A stretch of DNA of 64,000 nucleotides from Pontibacter deserti. Its GTDB lineage: Bacteria > Bacteroidota > Bacteroidia > Cytophagales > Hymenobacteraceae. The notes beneath the pieces were generated by a model. That model was given only the letters and a program-made list of their open reading frames with translations, ran no database searches and had not been told where the DNA came from. The DNA lies in contig NZ_JALPRS010000001.1 in assembly GCF_023630255.1 (NCBI RefSeq), forward strand, positions 124,001-188,000, in the 5' to 3' direction. A program made the translations under genes and the position numbers. This document shows positions 42,860 to 51,330 of the stretch, in pieces. The stretch's first letter is position 1, and every line of letters begins with the position of its first letter.

Positions 42860-43315
42860 ATGGAAGAAAGACCTATTCGTAATAAACAGTCAATTCAGCA
42901 ACTATACAACGATATACTTCCCATGCTTGGACAGCACATCCATAAGAATATTGCACCCGTGCTACCGCTGTTCGAAAACTTTACCCTGGAGCGCCTGCTT
43001 GATACCTGGACAAAAGACCCTTCTGCAGACTCGGATAAGGAAGTAAGTGTAGATAACGGAAATGTGCAGTTCCTGGGGCTTATACTTCGATTGGAAGGCT
43101 TTAACAAACCCGGTATTGAACCTTTTGACCTGCGCAAAGACCTGCTTTTTAAACTGGAATACAACCATTACACCGTAGGCCCCGACAAAAACACCATCTG
43201 GCTGGAAAGAGATTACCTGCAACGCTGGGAAACCGCAGACTATGAAACTATAGCCAGCAAATGGGGAGATGCTTTGGTTGAAGAACTGACCGAAAAGTTG
43301 AGAGGGCAGGAGTAG
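42860..43315 (+). CDS. Hypothetical protein (151 aa), intact copy of a duplicated gene
   Basis: 151 residues, soluble, acidic. The N-terminal helix IQQLYNDILPMLGQHIHKNIAPVL leads into FENFTLERLLDTWTKDP. A middle strand region (GNVQFLGLILRLEGFNKPGIEPFDLRKDLLFKLEYNHYTVGPD) and WLERDYLQRWETADYETIASKWGDALVEELTEKL follow. I do not recognise a family. A truncated second copy lies at 47962-48354, at about 65-70% identity by eye over the shared part. The pair brackets a lytic transglycosylase gene and a T9SS cargo gene. Confidence 0.72.
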   Translation: MEERPIRNKQSIQQLYNDILPMLGQHIHKNIAPVLPLFENFTLERLLDTWTKDPSADSDKEVSVDNGNVQFLGLILRLEGFNKPGIEPFDLRKDLLFKLEYNHYTVGPDKNTIWLERDYLQRWETADYETIASKWGDALVEELTEKLRGQE

Positions 43316-43495
43316 AAGTTTAACCGGCCTTGTTCGTTATTTGCCTTTATTAAAGCCACATAAGAAATCTTAAAGTTATAAAATGCAACTCGCCTAGCAA
43401 AAGTACTGTTTAGCTCATCCGTGCGTTCTCTTTTTGATTAGCAGGTAATTTTCGTTAATTTAAAGAGGGCGTTTTAAAGTATATTCTGTAAAGAT

Positions 43496-43502
43496 AAGGA
43501 GG
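43496..43502 (+). promoter_or_regulatory. Strong Shine-Dalgarno site of the transglycosylase gene
   Basis: AAGGAGG lies five bases before ATG 43508. Good Shine-Dalgarno sequences are rare in this phylum, and the other starts in the window mostly lack one. Confidence 0.6.
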
Positions 43503-43507
43503 AAGCT

Positions 43508-44431
43508 ATGGCACAACAGAACTGGAAATACATTGCTATCACGTTGCTTTTAGTAGTTGGACTACAGCTATTTAGCCAACAACAGGTGATTACAGCAGGT
43601 AATCAACATGAGCTGGCAGAGGATGAACGAAATACTGATGCTATAAGGCCTACAGTTGTGCCCAGCTCGCTCAGCTTTGCCGGCGAACCGGTGCCGTTGC
43701 ATGTACCCGATGTGGCAGAGCGCCTGGACCGTGAACTGCTGGTAAACTCATACCTGCACGCCACCACCTTGCTTGGCCTTAAACGCATGCAGCGTTACGA
43801 GCCCGAGATCAGAGCTATACTTAAAGAGAACGATATACCCGAAGATTTTATCTACCTGGCACTTGCTGAAAGCCTGTTTGGGCAGGTTACCTCACCGGCT
43901 GGTGCAGCAGGTTTCTGGCAACTGATGCCCGATACTGCCCGCGGCTATGGCCTTATTGTGAACAGCGAAGTAGATGAGCGCTTCCATGTACGCAAAGCCA
44001 CGTTTGCAGCCATAAAATACCTGAAAAGTGCTAAGAACCGTTTCGGGTCATGGACCAATGCAGCGGCCTCTTATAACAGGGGTATGGGGGGCCTGGACCG
44101 TGCGCTGGAACAACAGGGTGTACAAAGCTATTATGACCTTTACCTGAACGACGAGACCTCGCGCTATATGTTCCGGATTCTGGCTTTAAAAGAGATATTA
44201 GGCAACCCACAGAAGTATAAATTTGAGCTACCCGAAGGAGCAGGTTACCAGCCACTGCCAACACGAACCGTAAAGGTTACCGCTACCATTCCTAACTTAG
44301 CTGACTACGCTTTGCAACAGGGCACCAACTATAAAACCCTTCGCCTGTATAACCCCTGGATAAAAGACTTTGCCCTAACTGTGCCACAAGGAAAGGAATT
44401 TGAGCTGAAGTTGCCTGTGCAGGCGAACTAA
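43508..44431 (+). CDS. Lytic transglycosylase (SLT domain, MltD-like)
   Basis: 307 residues. The N-terminal hydrophobic segment (YIAITLLLVVGLQLF) is a signal or anchor. SLT domain at ~100-230: catalytic Glu E121 in IYLALAESLFGQ, then SPAGAAGFWQLMPDTARGYGL, FAAIKYLKSAKNRFGSWTNAAASYNRGMGGL. The C-terminal ~60 residues (VKVTATIPNLADYALQQGTNYKTLRLYNPW) look like a LysM-type or MltD-like glycan-binding tail. It cleaves murein strands in the periplasm with 1,6-anhydro product. Preceded by a rare strong Shine-Dalgarno site. Confidence 0.9.
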   Translation: MAQQNWKYIAITLLLVVGLQLFSQQQVITAGNQHELAEDERNTDAIRPTVVPSSLSFAGEPVPLHVPDVAERLDRELLVNSYLHATTLLGLKRMQRYEPEIRAILKENDIPEDFIYLALAESLFGQVTSPAGAAGFWQLMPDTARGYGLIVNSEVDERFHVRKATFAAIKYLKSAKNRFGSWTNAAASYNRGMGGLDRALEQQGVQSYYDLYLNDETSRYMFRILALKEILGNPQKYKFELPEGAGYQPLPTRTVKVTATIPNLADYALQQGTNYKTLRLYNPWIKDFALTVPQGKEFELKLPVQAN

Positions 44432-44525
44432 CAAGTATAGCTTTAGTGGATTTATAGATGAGGTCTAATAATAAATTAAAGGGTTTTACTTTAAGTAGAG
44501 AATAGGCAGAGTTACTAATTACTTC

Positions 44526-44562
44526 AAAAGGCCTTGCAGATTTTGATCTGCAAGGCCTTTTT
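44526..44562 (+). terminator. Intrinsic terminator of the transglycosylase gene
   Basis: AAAAGGCCTTGCAGA pairs with TCTGCAAGGCCTTTT across a six-base loop, followed by T-rich sequence. The stem resembles, but is not identical to, the terminator at 55320. Confidence 0.9.
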
Positions 44563-44972
44563 GTTTTTAAGTACCAAGAGCCGTTCTCGAATGGTTTTAA
44601 ATGACTGATTCCATCTGTAAATGCGGTTTGCAGGTTCTATATCAACTTGTTTATGCAATTGAATTAATGTAAACATATTTTAACTTAAGTTTTGCCGCCT
44701 TTTTGCCATCCTATTCCAATCCTAAAATTTGCCCCAACTTATTCTTGACTATTAACTATTCATAATATTGTTAATAGTACATACCAGCAGTTATAACCAC
44801 ACCCGACTTCTGCTACATTTTGAAGCTAACTATTATAGAACTGGATCACATTCAATAAAATCTTACCGGCTTTATATATATTTACTATTGAATATATTTC
44901 AATATTATTCTAGCTATACAAACAGTAAAGTCTGCACATCGCCTGAATAGTTCGGTTTTTAACCATACTTAT
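44563..44972 (+). other. AT-rich intergenic region upstream of the T9SS repeat protein
   Basis: About 410 bases without a supported gene, clearly more AT-rich than the flanks. TATATTTC near 44900 resembles a -7 element, but no -33 element sits at the right spacing. A 60-codon open frame at 44768-44950 has repetitive Tyr-rich AT-driven content and no start context, and I do not call it. The region probably holds the promoter of the gene at 44973. Confidence 0.6.
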
Positions 44973-47954
44973 ATGAACAACAAACTTCTACGCTACTTAT
45001 TTATTTTCTGTCTGTTTGCTATCCCGGCACATGCACAAACCCAGGTAACCGATATTCAGTGGTCAAATGCTGAGCTAAGCTCTATGCCATCTGGGTATTT
45101 AGAGTATAGTGGGAAACTATACTTTGCAGCTACTTCTGACAATTATGGAGAAGAGCTTTGGGTCAGTGATGGTTCAGAATCAAACACGCTCTTATTCAAA
45201 GATCTTAACCCGGGCTCTGGGAGTTCTGCTCCAAGGAACCTGCTCGTATTAAATAATGAGCTATACTTTGTTGCAAACGATGGCATCAGTGGCCAGCAGT
45301 TGTTTAAGACAGACGGCACCACAGGAAACATTCAGAAGCTTACCAACTTTATTGATAAAACTATACCAAGGCTGACGCTAGTAAATGATCAGATCTTCTT
45401 TACGATCACAGAAACTATTTCAGATGGAGGAGATGGCTTTTTGGCAATCTGGAAGAGTAATGGTACCAAAGCAGGTACAACGTTAATAAAAGACAAATTA
45501 AATACCTGGAGTAAAGTGACAGCCTTTGAAGGTAGTTGTAACGGCCTGTTCTTTTTTGAATCACAGGCAACAGATAGTCCTAACTATACCAAAATGTGGA
45601 GAAGCGATGGTACTCCTGCTGGTACTTACCCACTAACTTCAAACCTGGAAGGAAGCGGTTCAGGCTATAACGGATTTGGTGAAAGTGGTGGGAGAATATT
45701 TTCTCAACATATTATTTATAACAACAATCTATACTTTGTGGCTCGCGGTACTGTTTTTGGCTCAGACCAGAGTGTAGGTATCATGAAGACTGATGGCACA
45801 GTGGAAAATACTGTGCCGGTAGGTAAAGTGCATGAAGGATATTTGATCAACCATGGTGGAGTAGCTGAATTGAGTGGCAAATTATACTTCTCATTTTTTG
45901 AGTATAAAAAGAACAGGCTTTTTATCTGGGAGACCGATGGTACGGCAACAGGTACAGAAAAAGTGTATGATAAGACTGCTGAGCAATATTTTGGCCCATC
46001 TAACCTTATAGCTCATGAAGGTAAACTCTTTTTCTCAAGTGCCGGAAGTAGCGGGGCTGGTACTTCTTTAATGAGTCTTGATCCGCAAAACGATACAGTT
46101 ACTCCAGTAGCACAACTGGAAGTTGTTACCACAAAGCCTTACGAATTGTTTGGCGGAACATTGAACAGTAACCAGCTCTTTGGCATAAAGCAAGGTCTGA
46201 TGTTTTTAGGGTTAAACAAGCCTAACTTCACGAATACAAAAGATTTTCACATAATTAATTTAGCAAGTGGAAGTAGTACTAAGGCTCCGGCTATAAATTA
46301 TGCTACCAGTTTTTATTTATTTAACGGGCGCTATTATTTTTCAGGATACTCTTCAAATACAGGACTAGAATTGTGGTCTGCAGATCAGCTTCTTGAAAAC
46401 TATAGCATACTAAAGAATATAAATAAAGGCAGAACTGGTATTTACAGCAGAGAAGTAGTAGCCTTAGGTAACAACATGATTTTCGATACCCACGAAGCAA
46501 AAGCAGCGAAGGGAAGGGAACTATGGCAATTTAACACCAATTCTCAAACTGCTTCTGTGTTAGCAGATATAAACCCGGGAGCTCTATCATCAGATCCGTC
46601 ACAGCTTATAAAGTTTAAAGACAAGATTTACTTTATAGCTAATCAGAACGACAAAGGGAGAGAAATTTGGTCTACTGACGGTACAGAAGCAGGTACAATA
46701 AGACTGACAGATTATGCAAACAACGTATGGTCTTCTTATCCTAGTCTGCTAACCAACCAGGGCGAAGAGAACCTGTACTTTGCGGCGTTTAACGAACAGG
46801 AGAGACGTAGTTATCTAATGAAAACAGATGGTACTACACTTACAACAGTTAAAGATGTAGGTGTAAACATGTACGATTCTCCCTTGTTTATAAAATCAAT
46901 TGTGGCTACAGAAAACAAAGTCTTTTTCGCGACAGAATTTGATGGTGACGATCTGTGGGTAAGCAATGGCACAAGCGAAGGTACCTTAAAGTTAAAGGAC
47001 TTTTGTAATATTAAACAGATCACCTATGGCAATGGCTTCATCTACTTTATTGCTAATGAATATGGAGATTGCAAGGGAGAAATAAAGCTGTGGAAGTCTG
47101 ATGGTACGGTTTCAGGAACAAAAGCAATTTTCGAATCTGGAGCGATGCCGTTTACTAATATCAGAAGCCTTTATAGTTATAACAATGCACTTTATTTTGT
47201 TGCTTATACCGAGGGGTCTGGAAGTGAAGTATGGAAAACAGATGGCACTGCAGCAGGTACAACAAAGGTAAAAGAAATAGGACCTGGTGCTTTGTCAGGT
47301 ATAGGTAGCCCTGACTTTACCGTTTTTAACGATAAGCTTTATTTTGCGGCAGATGATGGAGTTCATGGGACCGAACTTTGGCAAACTGACGGGACTACTG
47401 GCAATACGTTTATGGTAGCTGATATTGCTGCAGGAAGTATAGCATCGATGCCCCGAAACTTGACACCAATTGGGAACAAGCTTTATTTAAATGCCACTAC
47501 CACTGAAAACGGGAGCGAATTGTTGGTTACAGAAGGTGCTGATGTTTCGCTTGCTGCAGAGATGGTTCCAGGATTAAATCATTCTGATCCAACTAATATA
47601 ATGCTAGTAAATGGTAAGATTTACTTTATGGCTAATACTCTTAGCGCCGGAAGACAACTCTGGATGTTAGATGGCGAAGATGTGACAGGCATAGAGGAGG
47701 AGATAATTAAGAAGAGCCTTACTGTGTTCCCGAATCCAGCTTCTGAATATATCACATTTTTATATGACAAAGGAAGCAAAGCTAAAGTAAGCGCTATTGA
47801 GCTTACAGACATGCAAGGTAAAAAGCAGGTTTCTATCGTTAACAGGGAAGCAGGAAAAATAAATATAAGCCATCTTTCTCCAGGTATTTACTTGCTGACC
47901 TTCCAAATTGGCGCAGAACGAGTATCAAAGAAGTTTATTAAAATAAACCAGTAG
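44973..47954 (+). CDS. Large ELWxxDGT-repeat protein with T9SS sorting domain
   Basis: 993 residues. Signal peptide MNNKLLRYLFIFCLFAIPAHAQ. The body is built from about fifteen imperfect ~50-70-residue modules, each with an ELWxxDGT-like core: ELWVSDGSE, LFKTDGTTGN, IWKSNGTKAGT, MWRSDGTPAGT, IMKTDGTVENT, EIWSTDGTEAGT, LWKSDGTVSGT, VWKTDGTAAGT and ELWQTDGTTGN. Such modules predict beta-propeller-like repeats. The last ~85 residues (KKSLTVFPNPASEYITFLYD to KKFIKINQ) are a type A T9SS C-terminal sorting domain. So the protein should be secreted or displayed on the surface. Base composition is more AT-rich than its neighbours. Ligand unknown; adhesion or carbohydrate binding is inference. Confidence 0.93.
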   Translation: MNNKLLRYLFIFCLFAIPAHAQTQVTDIQWSNAELSSMPSGYLEYSGKLYFAATSDNYGEELWVSDGSESNTLLFKDLNPGSGSSAPRNLLVLNNELYFVANDGISGQQLFKTDGTTGNIQKLTNFIDKTIPRLTLVNDQIFFTITETISDGGDGFLAIWKSNGTKAGTTLIKDKLNTWSKVTAFEGSCNGLFFFESQATDSPNYTKMWRSDGTPAGTYPLTSNLEGSGSGYNGFGESGGRIFSQHIIYNNNLYFVARGTVFGSDQSVGIMKTDGTVENTVPVGKVHEGYLINHGGVAELSGKLYFSFFEYKKNRLFIWETDGTATGTEKVYDKTAEQYFGPSNLIAHEGKLFFSSAGSSGAGTSLMSLDPQNDTVTPVAQLEVVTTKPYELFGGTLNSNQLFGIKQGLMFLGLNKPNFTNTKDFHIINLASGSSTKAPAINYATSFYLFNGRYYFSGYSSNTGLELWSADQLLENYSILKNINKGRTGIYSREVVALGNNMIFDTHEAKAAKGRELWQFNTNSQTASVLADINPGALSSDPSQLIKFKDKIYFIANQNDKGREIWSTDGTEAGTIRLTDYANNVWSSYPSLLTNQGEENLYFAAFNEQERRSYLMKTDGTTLTTVKDVGVNMYDSPLFIKSIVATENKVFFATEFDGDDLWVSNGTSEGTLKLKDFCNIKQITYGNGFIYFIANEYGDCKGEIKLWKSDGTVSGTKAIFESGAMPFTNIRSLYSYNNALYFVAYTEGSGSEVWKTDGTAAGTTKVKEIGPGALSGIGSPDFTVFNDKLYFAADDGVHGTELWQTDGTTGNTFMVADIAAGSIASMPRNLTPIGNKLYLNATTTENGSELLVTEGADVSLAAEMVPGLNHSDPTNIMLVNGKIYFMANTLSAGRQLWMLDGEDVTGIEEEIIKKSLTVFPNPASEYITFLYDKGSKAKVSAIELTDMQGKKQVSIVNREAGKINISHLSPGIYLLTFQIGAERVSKKFIKINQ

Positions 47955-47961
47955 CTTTTAA

Positions 47962-48354
47962 CTGATTGTACTTGGGCAGCATATACACCAGAGCATAAAA
48001 CCAGTTATACCTATGTTCGAGAACTTTGTGCTGGAGCGCCAGCTCTATACCTGGACCAAAGACCCCGCCAGTGACAATAATAAAGAGATAAGTATAGAGA
48101 ACGGTAACGTGCAGCAACTGGGGCTCAGGCTAAGACTGGAAGGCTTTAACAAAGGCAACGTTGAGCCTTTTGATATCCGGAAAGACCTGCTTTTTAAACT
48201 GGAGCATAACCACTACACGGTCGGCCCCAACAACGATACCCACTGGCTGGAAAAGGATTACCTGCAGCGCTGGACTACATCAGAATACGAAATAGTGGCT
48301 GGTAACTGGAGCGATGAATTAGTGGATGAGATAACTGATAAGCTAAAAGGTTAA
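47962..48354 (+). pseudogene. 5'-truncated paralogue of the gene at 42860
   Basis: An ATG at 48013 would give a 113-residue protein, but homology runs upstream of it. In the same frame 47971-48012 reads LGQHIHQSIKPVIP before MFENF, matching LGQHIHKNIAPVLPLFENF of the intact gene, with 13 of 19 residues identical. The frame is closed by TAA at 47959-47961, so the first ~24 codons of the intact gene, including its start, are missing. A rescued start at 48013 could still give a shorter protein. The fragment starts eight bases after the T9SS gene stop. Confidence 0.8.
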
Positions 48355-48379
48355 AGTATACTTGCTTTCATCATTACTC

Positions 48380-48414
48380 AAAAAGCCCATGCAAACTGTC
48401 TGCATGGGCTTTTT
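48380..48414 (+). terminator. Intrinsic terminator after the truncated paralogue
   Basis: AAAAAGCCCATGCA (48380-48393) pairs perfectly with TGCATGGGCTTTTT (48401-48414) across a seven-base loop. T-rich sequence follows. Confidence 0.92.
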
Positions 48415-48579
48415 GTTTTGATTATGATCTGAAAATTCTGGTCTGGGTAGTCATTAAAGCCTTCTGACAGTTTAGCTTGTAATTGATTCTGTGAGGCTTT
48501 TATCTCACTCACTTAAATATAGCTGTTGTTATATATTTATTTTGCCTTTATCTTACCAAACAATCTAATCTTACTTTTT

Positions 48580-48882
48580 ATGAAAAACTTAAACTTATGC
48601 TTGCTGCTGTTTGTGGCTATTTTCAGTAGCGTTGTGCTTACATCTTGCTCAGACGAAGAGGAAGGAAAATCCTGTATGGAAGAACTTAATGACCTGGCTC
48701 AGCTGAACTACAACAAAGTACTTGCTTTCTCAAACGATCCTACTCCGGAGAACTGCAATGCTATGAAAAAGACAGCTACTGATTTCTTTAACAAAGCTAA
48801 AGAATGTGGTGATGCCGACATGATTTACGCTGCAGAAGAGAACCTTAGAGCTATTGAAGATTGGGACTGCGATAATTTATAA
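48580..48882 (+). CDS. Small lipoprotein, Cys-containing (100 aa)
   Basis: 100 residues from ATG 48580; an in-frame start at 48526 would add 18 hydrophobic residues in front of the signal peptide, so the later ATG is preferred. MKNLNLCLLLFVAIFSSVVLTSC is a lipoprotein signal with lipobox. The mature part is acidic and helical, with four cysteines spaced C-M-E-E, E-N-C-N-A, K-E-C-G-D and D-W-D-C (MEELNDLAQLNYNKVLAFSN; KTATDFFNKAKECGDADMIYAAEENLRAIEDWDC). Two disulfides are likely. Family not recognised. It stands alone between two hairpins. Confidence 0.72.
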   Translation: MKNLNLCLLLFVAIFSSVVLTSCSDEEEGKSCMEELNDLAQLNYNKVLAFSNDPTPENCNAMKKTATDFFNKAKECGDADMIYAAEENLRAIEDWDCDNL

Positions 48883-48976
48883 TAACCTGATGTTGAAAGT
48901 TAGTGAGTATACTCTATAACTATAGAAGTTTACATGGTTAAGTAATACATCTACATTACAAGAGTATGTTGGTTTT

Positions 48977-49018
48977 AAAGTATAACAGGCAGGGAAGCTT
49001 TCCTGCCTGTTATACTTT
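48977..49018. terminator. Hairpin between convergent genes, possible bidirectional terminator
   Basis: Perfect 17-bp arms (48977-48993 and 49002-49018) with an eight-base loop containing AAGCTT. T tracts are short, so termination is likely but not certain. It lies between the lipoprotein gene (+) and aquaporin (-). Confidence 0.65.
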
Positions 49019-49052
49019 GTATGCTGTCAAACATGAGGCTATACACCAGCTT

Positions 49053-49790
49053 CTAATGATGAAGCGTAGGAGTAGTCTGAATAATAGGTGGAGTCTTTTC
49101 CTCGGCTTTCTCTCCCGGACAAATATAGTTATAAACAACACCAGCCAGCATTGCTCCCAAAATAGGGGCCAACCAGAACAGCCACAATTGTTCTATCGCC
49201 CAGCCACCTGCAAACACGGCCTGGCTCAGGCTTCTGGCCGGATTTACGGATGTATTGGTAACTGGTATACTTATTAAATGCACCAGTGTCAGGCCAAGAC
49301 CTACTGCTATTCCTGCTAAACCTGCGGGAGCTTTTGGATAAGTTGAACCCAGGATGACGAATATAAACATAAACGTCATGACTACCTCGGTTGCCAGGGC
49401 TGCCCCCAAAGTATAGCCACCCGGAGAGTGCTCACCGTAACCGTTCGCAGCAAAGCTACCTAAGTCAAAACCAGGTCTGCCGCTAGCTATTATATAAAGA
49501 ATGCCGGCGCCGGCAATGGCACCTAATACCTGCGACAATATGTAGGGCAAAAGTTCTTTCTTATCAAAGCGTCCGCCAACCCAAAGGCCAATAGAAACTG
49601 CCGGGTTCAGATGGCAACCCGAAATATGCCCTATGGCATAAGCCATGGTAAGTACCGTTAAACCAAAAGCAAACGATACCCCTACGAATCCAATTCCTAA
49701 TTCGGGATAGGCCGCTGCTAAAACTGCGCTTCCGCAGCCACCCAGCACCAGCCACATTGTCCCGATAAACTCTGCGATCATTTTTTTCAT
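49053..49790 (-). CDS. aqpZ: Aquaporin Z (MIP family water channel)
   Basis: 245 residues from ATG 49790 ([25 protein letters not shown]). A longer reading frame starting 78 bases upstream adds a non-family N-terminus. Six spans. The two NPA loops are intact: [17 protein letters not shown] and [19 protein letters not shown]. The Phe/His/Arg-type selectivity filter residues are consistent with a water-selective AqpZ (the Arg follows the second NPA), not a glycerol facilitator. A structured 36-base hairpin lies ~150 bases upstream of the start. Confidence 0.93.
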   Translation of the reverse strand: MKKMIAEFIGTMWLVLGGCGSAVLAAAYPELGIGFVGVSFAFGLTVLTMAYAIGHISGCHLNPAVSIGLWVGGRFDKKELLPYILSQVLGAIAGAGILYIIASGRPGFDLGSFAANGYGEHSPGGYTLGAALATEVVMTFMFIFVILGSTYPKAPAGLAGIAVGLGLTLVHLISIPVTNTSVNPARSLSQAVFAGGWAIEQLWLFWLAPILGAMLAGVVYNYICPGEKAEEKTPPIIQTTPTLHH

Positions 49791-50532
49791 AGTGTAATAC
49801 TGATTTTTTAGTCTGATAAATCTGAATAATAGGGCGACCTTAACAATCAGGAGGCGATAAATATTCACCGCGATTTCACTAATACCTGTACAGGGGGATG
49901 TATATACCTTATATTTCGGTATCTTGAAGAACTTCAGACAACAACTTTCCGGTTTGATCCCGGAGATTAGTTGTTTCTTTAAAATACATCAACAAATATT
50001 TTGATAATCAGGATATCAATATGACGGATTGGCCGCAGTTATCTTTTATTGAATTTTCTGCCACGGGGTGCATTTCTCCAAAATCTTCAGCTTCTGACTT
50101 GTGTCCATTAACTGTTTTTAGCAGATGTTTCACGGTTGTAACCGTACTCGTTAAAAGTTGCTGATTAAAGTCCAGCTGACTACCACTTTCTGTATAACCT
50201 CTAATAGTCTCCCAATACGCCATGCGAAGCAGTTGGAGCGTGTAACTTACTCTATGCTAATCGGATACTGGTCTGAAAATAATCTCAGCCCTGAAAACGA
50301 TGCAACGAGTACGGTAAGTTTGTCCAAGATTTAAATTCGATTCTACTTAATAATATTTACCTGCTGTAAACCATTTAGTTTCAATATTTTAATCCAAAAA
50401 TTAACCTGCATTTCCTTAATATTTTAGAAGTACAAAATCGGGTTTAAGCCTGTAAATTGACTGCTAGTGTTTTAGCAATTCATAGATTTGTTACCTTAAT
50501 TTGGTATAAAAGCTCATTCCATCACATGTTGG
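49791..50532. other. 742-base intergenic region upstream of aqpZ
   Basis: It contains a composite hairpin at 49940-49975: outer stem AACAACT/AGTTGTT and inner stem TCCGG/CCGGA with a seven-base loop. It also holds one weak 71-codon open frame (listed separately) and AT-rich filler around 50340-50500. No conserved promoter pair was found. The hairpin could be part of the aqpZ leader. Confidence 0.55.
50008..50223 (-). CDS. Possible small protein (71 aa), weakly supported
   Basis: 71 codons starting with MAYWETIRGYTESGSQLDFN. The chain is soluble and mixed in composition, with no signal peptide, span or recognised motif. It lies in an otherwise gene-free stretch and its composition looks more protein-like than random frames. 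I see no promoter or ribosome-binding site. It may equally be a chance open frame. Confidence 0.3.
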   Translation of the reverse strand: MAYWETIRGYTESGSQLDFNQQLLTSTVTTVKHLLKTVNGHKSEAEDFGEMHPVAENSIKDNCGQSVILIS

Positions 50533-51330
50533 CTATCCTAGTCCGAATCGCTCCAGAAGCGCTTGCTTGTGGTTCTTGCTTACTTTAAGCTCCGTGTTGT
50601 TCTGCAGTTTCATAATTAAGCCGCCGTTAAAGTGGTTTTCCAGTTCAGTTACCTTTTGCAGGTTCACCAAAGTTGATTTATGGATTCTGCAAAACTGCTT
50701 TTCTGCCAGCAGCTGCTCCAGGTTTTTGATGCTGTCCCGGATAAGAATGCGCTGTGATTTATAGTGGATGTTTACATAATAGTCTTCCGCCTCAAAGTAC
50801 CAGATATCGTTTAGGTCCAGGAGAAGGATCTTGCCGTTGGCTTTTATACTTAGCTTGTTCAGCGCATTAATGGAGGTAACCGGACTAATCAGTTTTTCTT
50901 CTTTCTGCGTTGTCTGTTCCTGCAGCAATTGCCGAATTTTTTCGCTTAAGTCTCCGTGGTTCTTTTGCTCTACTACACTTTTGCACTTGGCAAGGCAGTT
51001 GCAGAAGCGATCGTTCGTGAATGGCTTTAGGAGGTAGTCTATCGCGTGGTGCTCAAAAGCGGCAATGGCATATTGGTCGTAAGCGGTAACAAAAGCTACG
51101 GCGGGAGGGGGCACAGAGAGTGACCGAAGCAGCTCAAAGCCATTAACTTCAGGCATCTGGATATCCAGGAAAAGTATATCGGGTGTTGTGTGCTGCATCA
51201 GGTCTATTGCTTCTAAAGCGTTTGCGCAGATACCGATTACCTCTACCTCAGCATCTGCTTGTAGTAGTGCAGCCAAACCTTCGCGAGCGGCCGGCTCATC
51301 GTCAACAACTATGGTTTTATACTTGCTCAT
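50533..51330 (-). CDS. LytTR-family response regulator
   Basis: 265 residues. Receiver with D10-D11 and phospho-acceptor D56 in ILFLDIQMPEVNG, then a linker and a LytTR DNA-binding domain (~155-265: INALNKLSIKANGKILLLDLNDIWYFEAEDYYVNIHYKSQRILI, RIHKSTLVNLQKVTEL, ELKVSKNHKQALLERFGLG). It should bind DNA as a dimer through the beta-type LytTR fold. The gene overlaps the histidine-kinase gene by four bases, so the pair is co-translated. Confidence 0.95.
   Translation of the reverse strand: MSKYKTIVVDDEPAAREGLAALLQADAEVEVIGICANALEAIDLMQHTTPDILFLDIQMPEVNGFELLRSLSVPPPAVAFVTAYDQYAIAAFEHHAIDYLLKPFTNDRFCNCLAKCKSVVEQKNHGDLSEKIRQLLQEQTTQKEEKLISPVTSINALNKLSIKANGKILLLDLNDIWYFEAEDYYVNIHYKSQRILIRDSIKNLEQLLAEKQFCRIHKSTLVNLQKVTELENHFNGGLIMKLQNNTELKVSKNHKQALLERFGLG

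Noticed and set aside
44768-44950. 60-codon plus-strand frame upstream of the T9SS gene
   Set aside because: Tyr-rich AT-driven product, no ribosome-binding or promoter context, lies in probable promoter region.
48013-48354. Complete 113-residue gene from ATG 48013
   Set aside because: Homology to the intact copy extends 14 codons upstream of this ATG, so the short frame is a truncated remnant, though residual translation is possible.
48966-49277. 103-codon plus-strand frame
   Set aside because: Runs antisense into aquaporin and across the hairpin at 48977; no domain.
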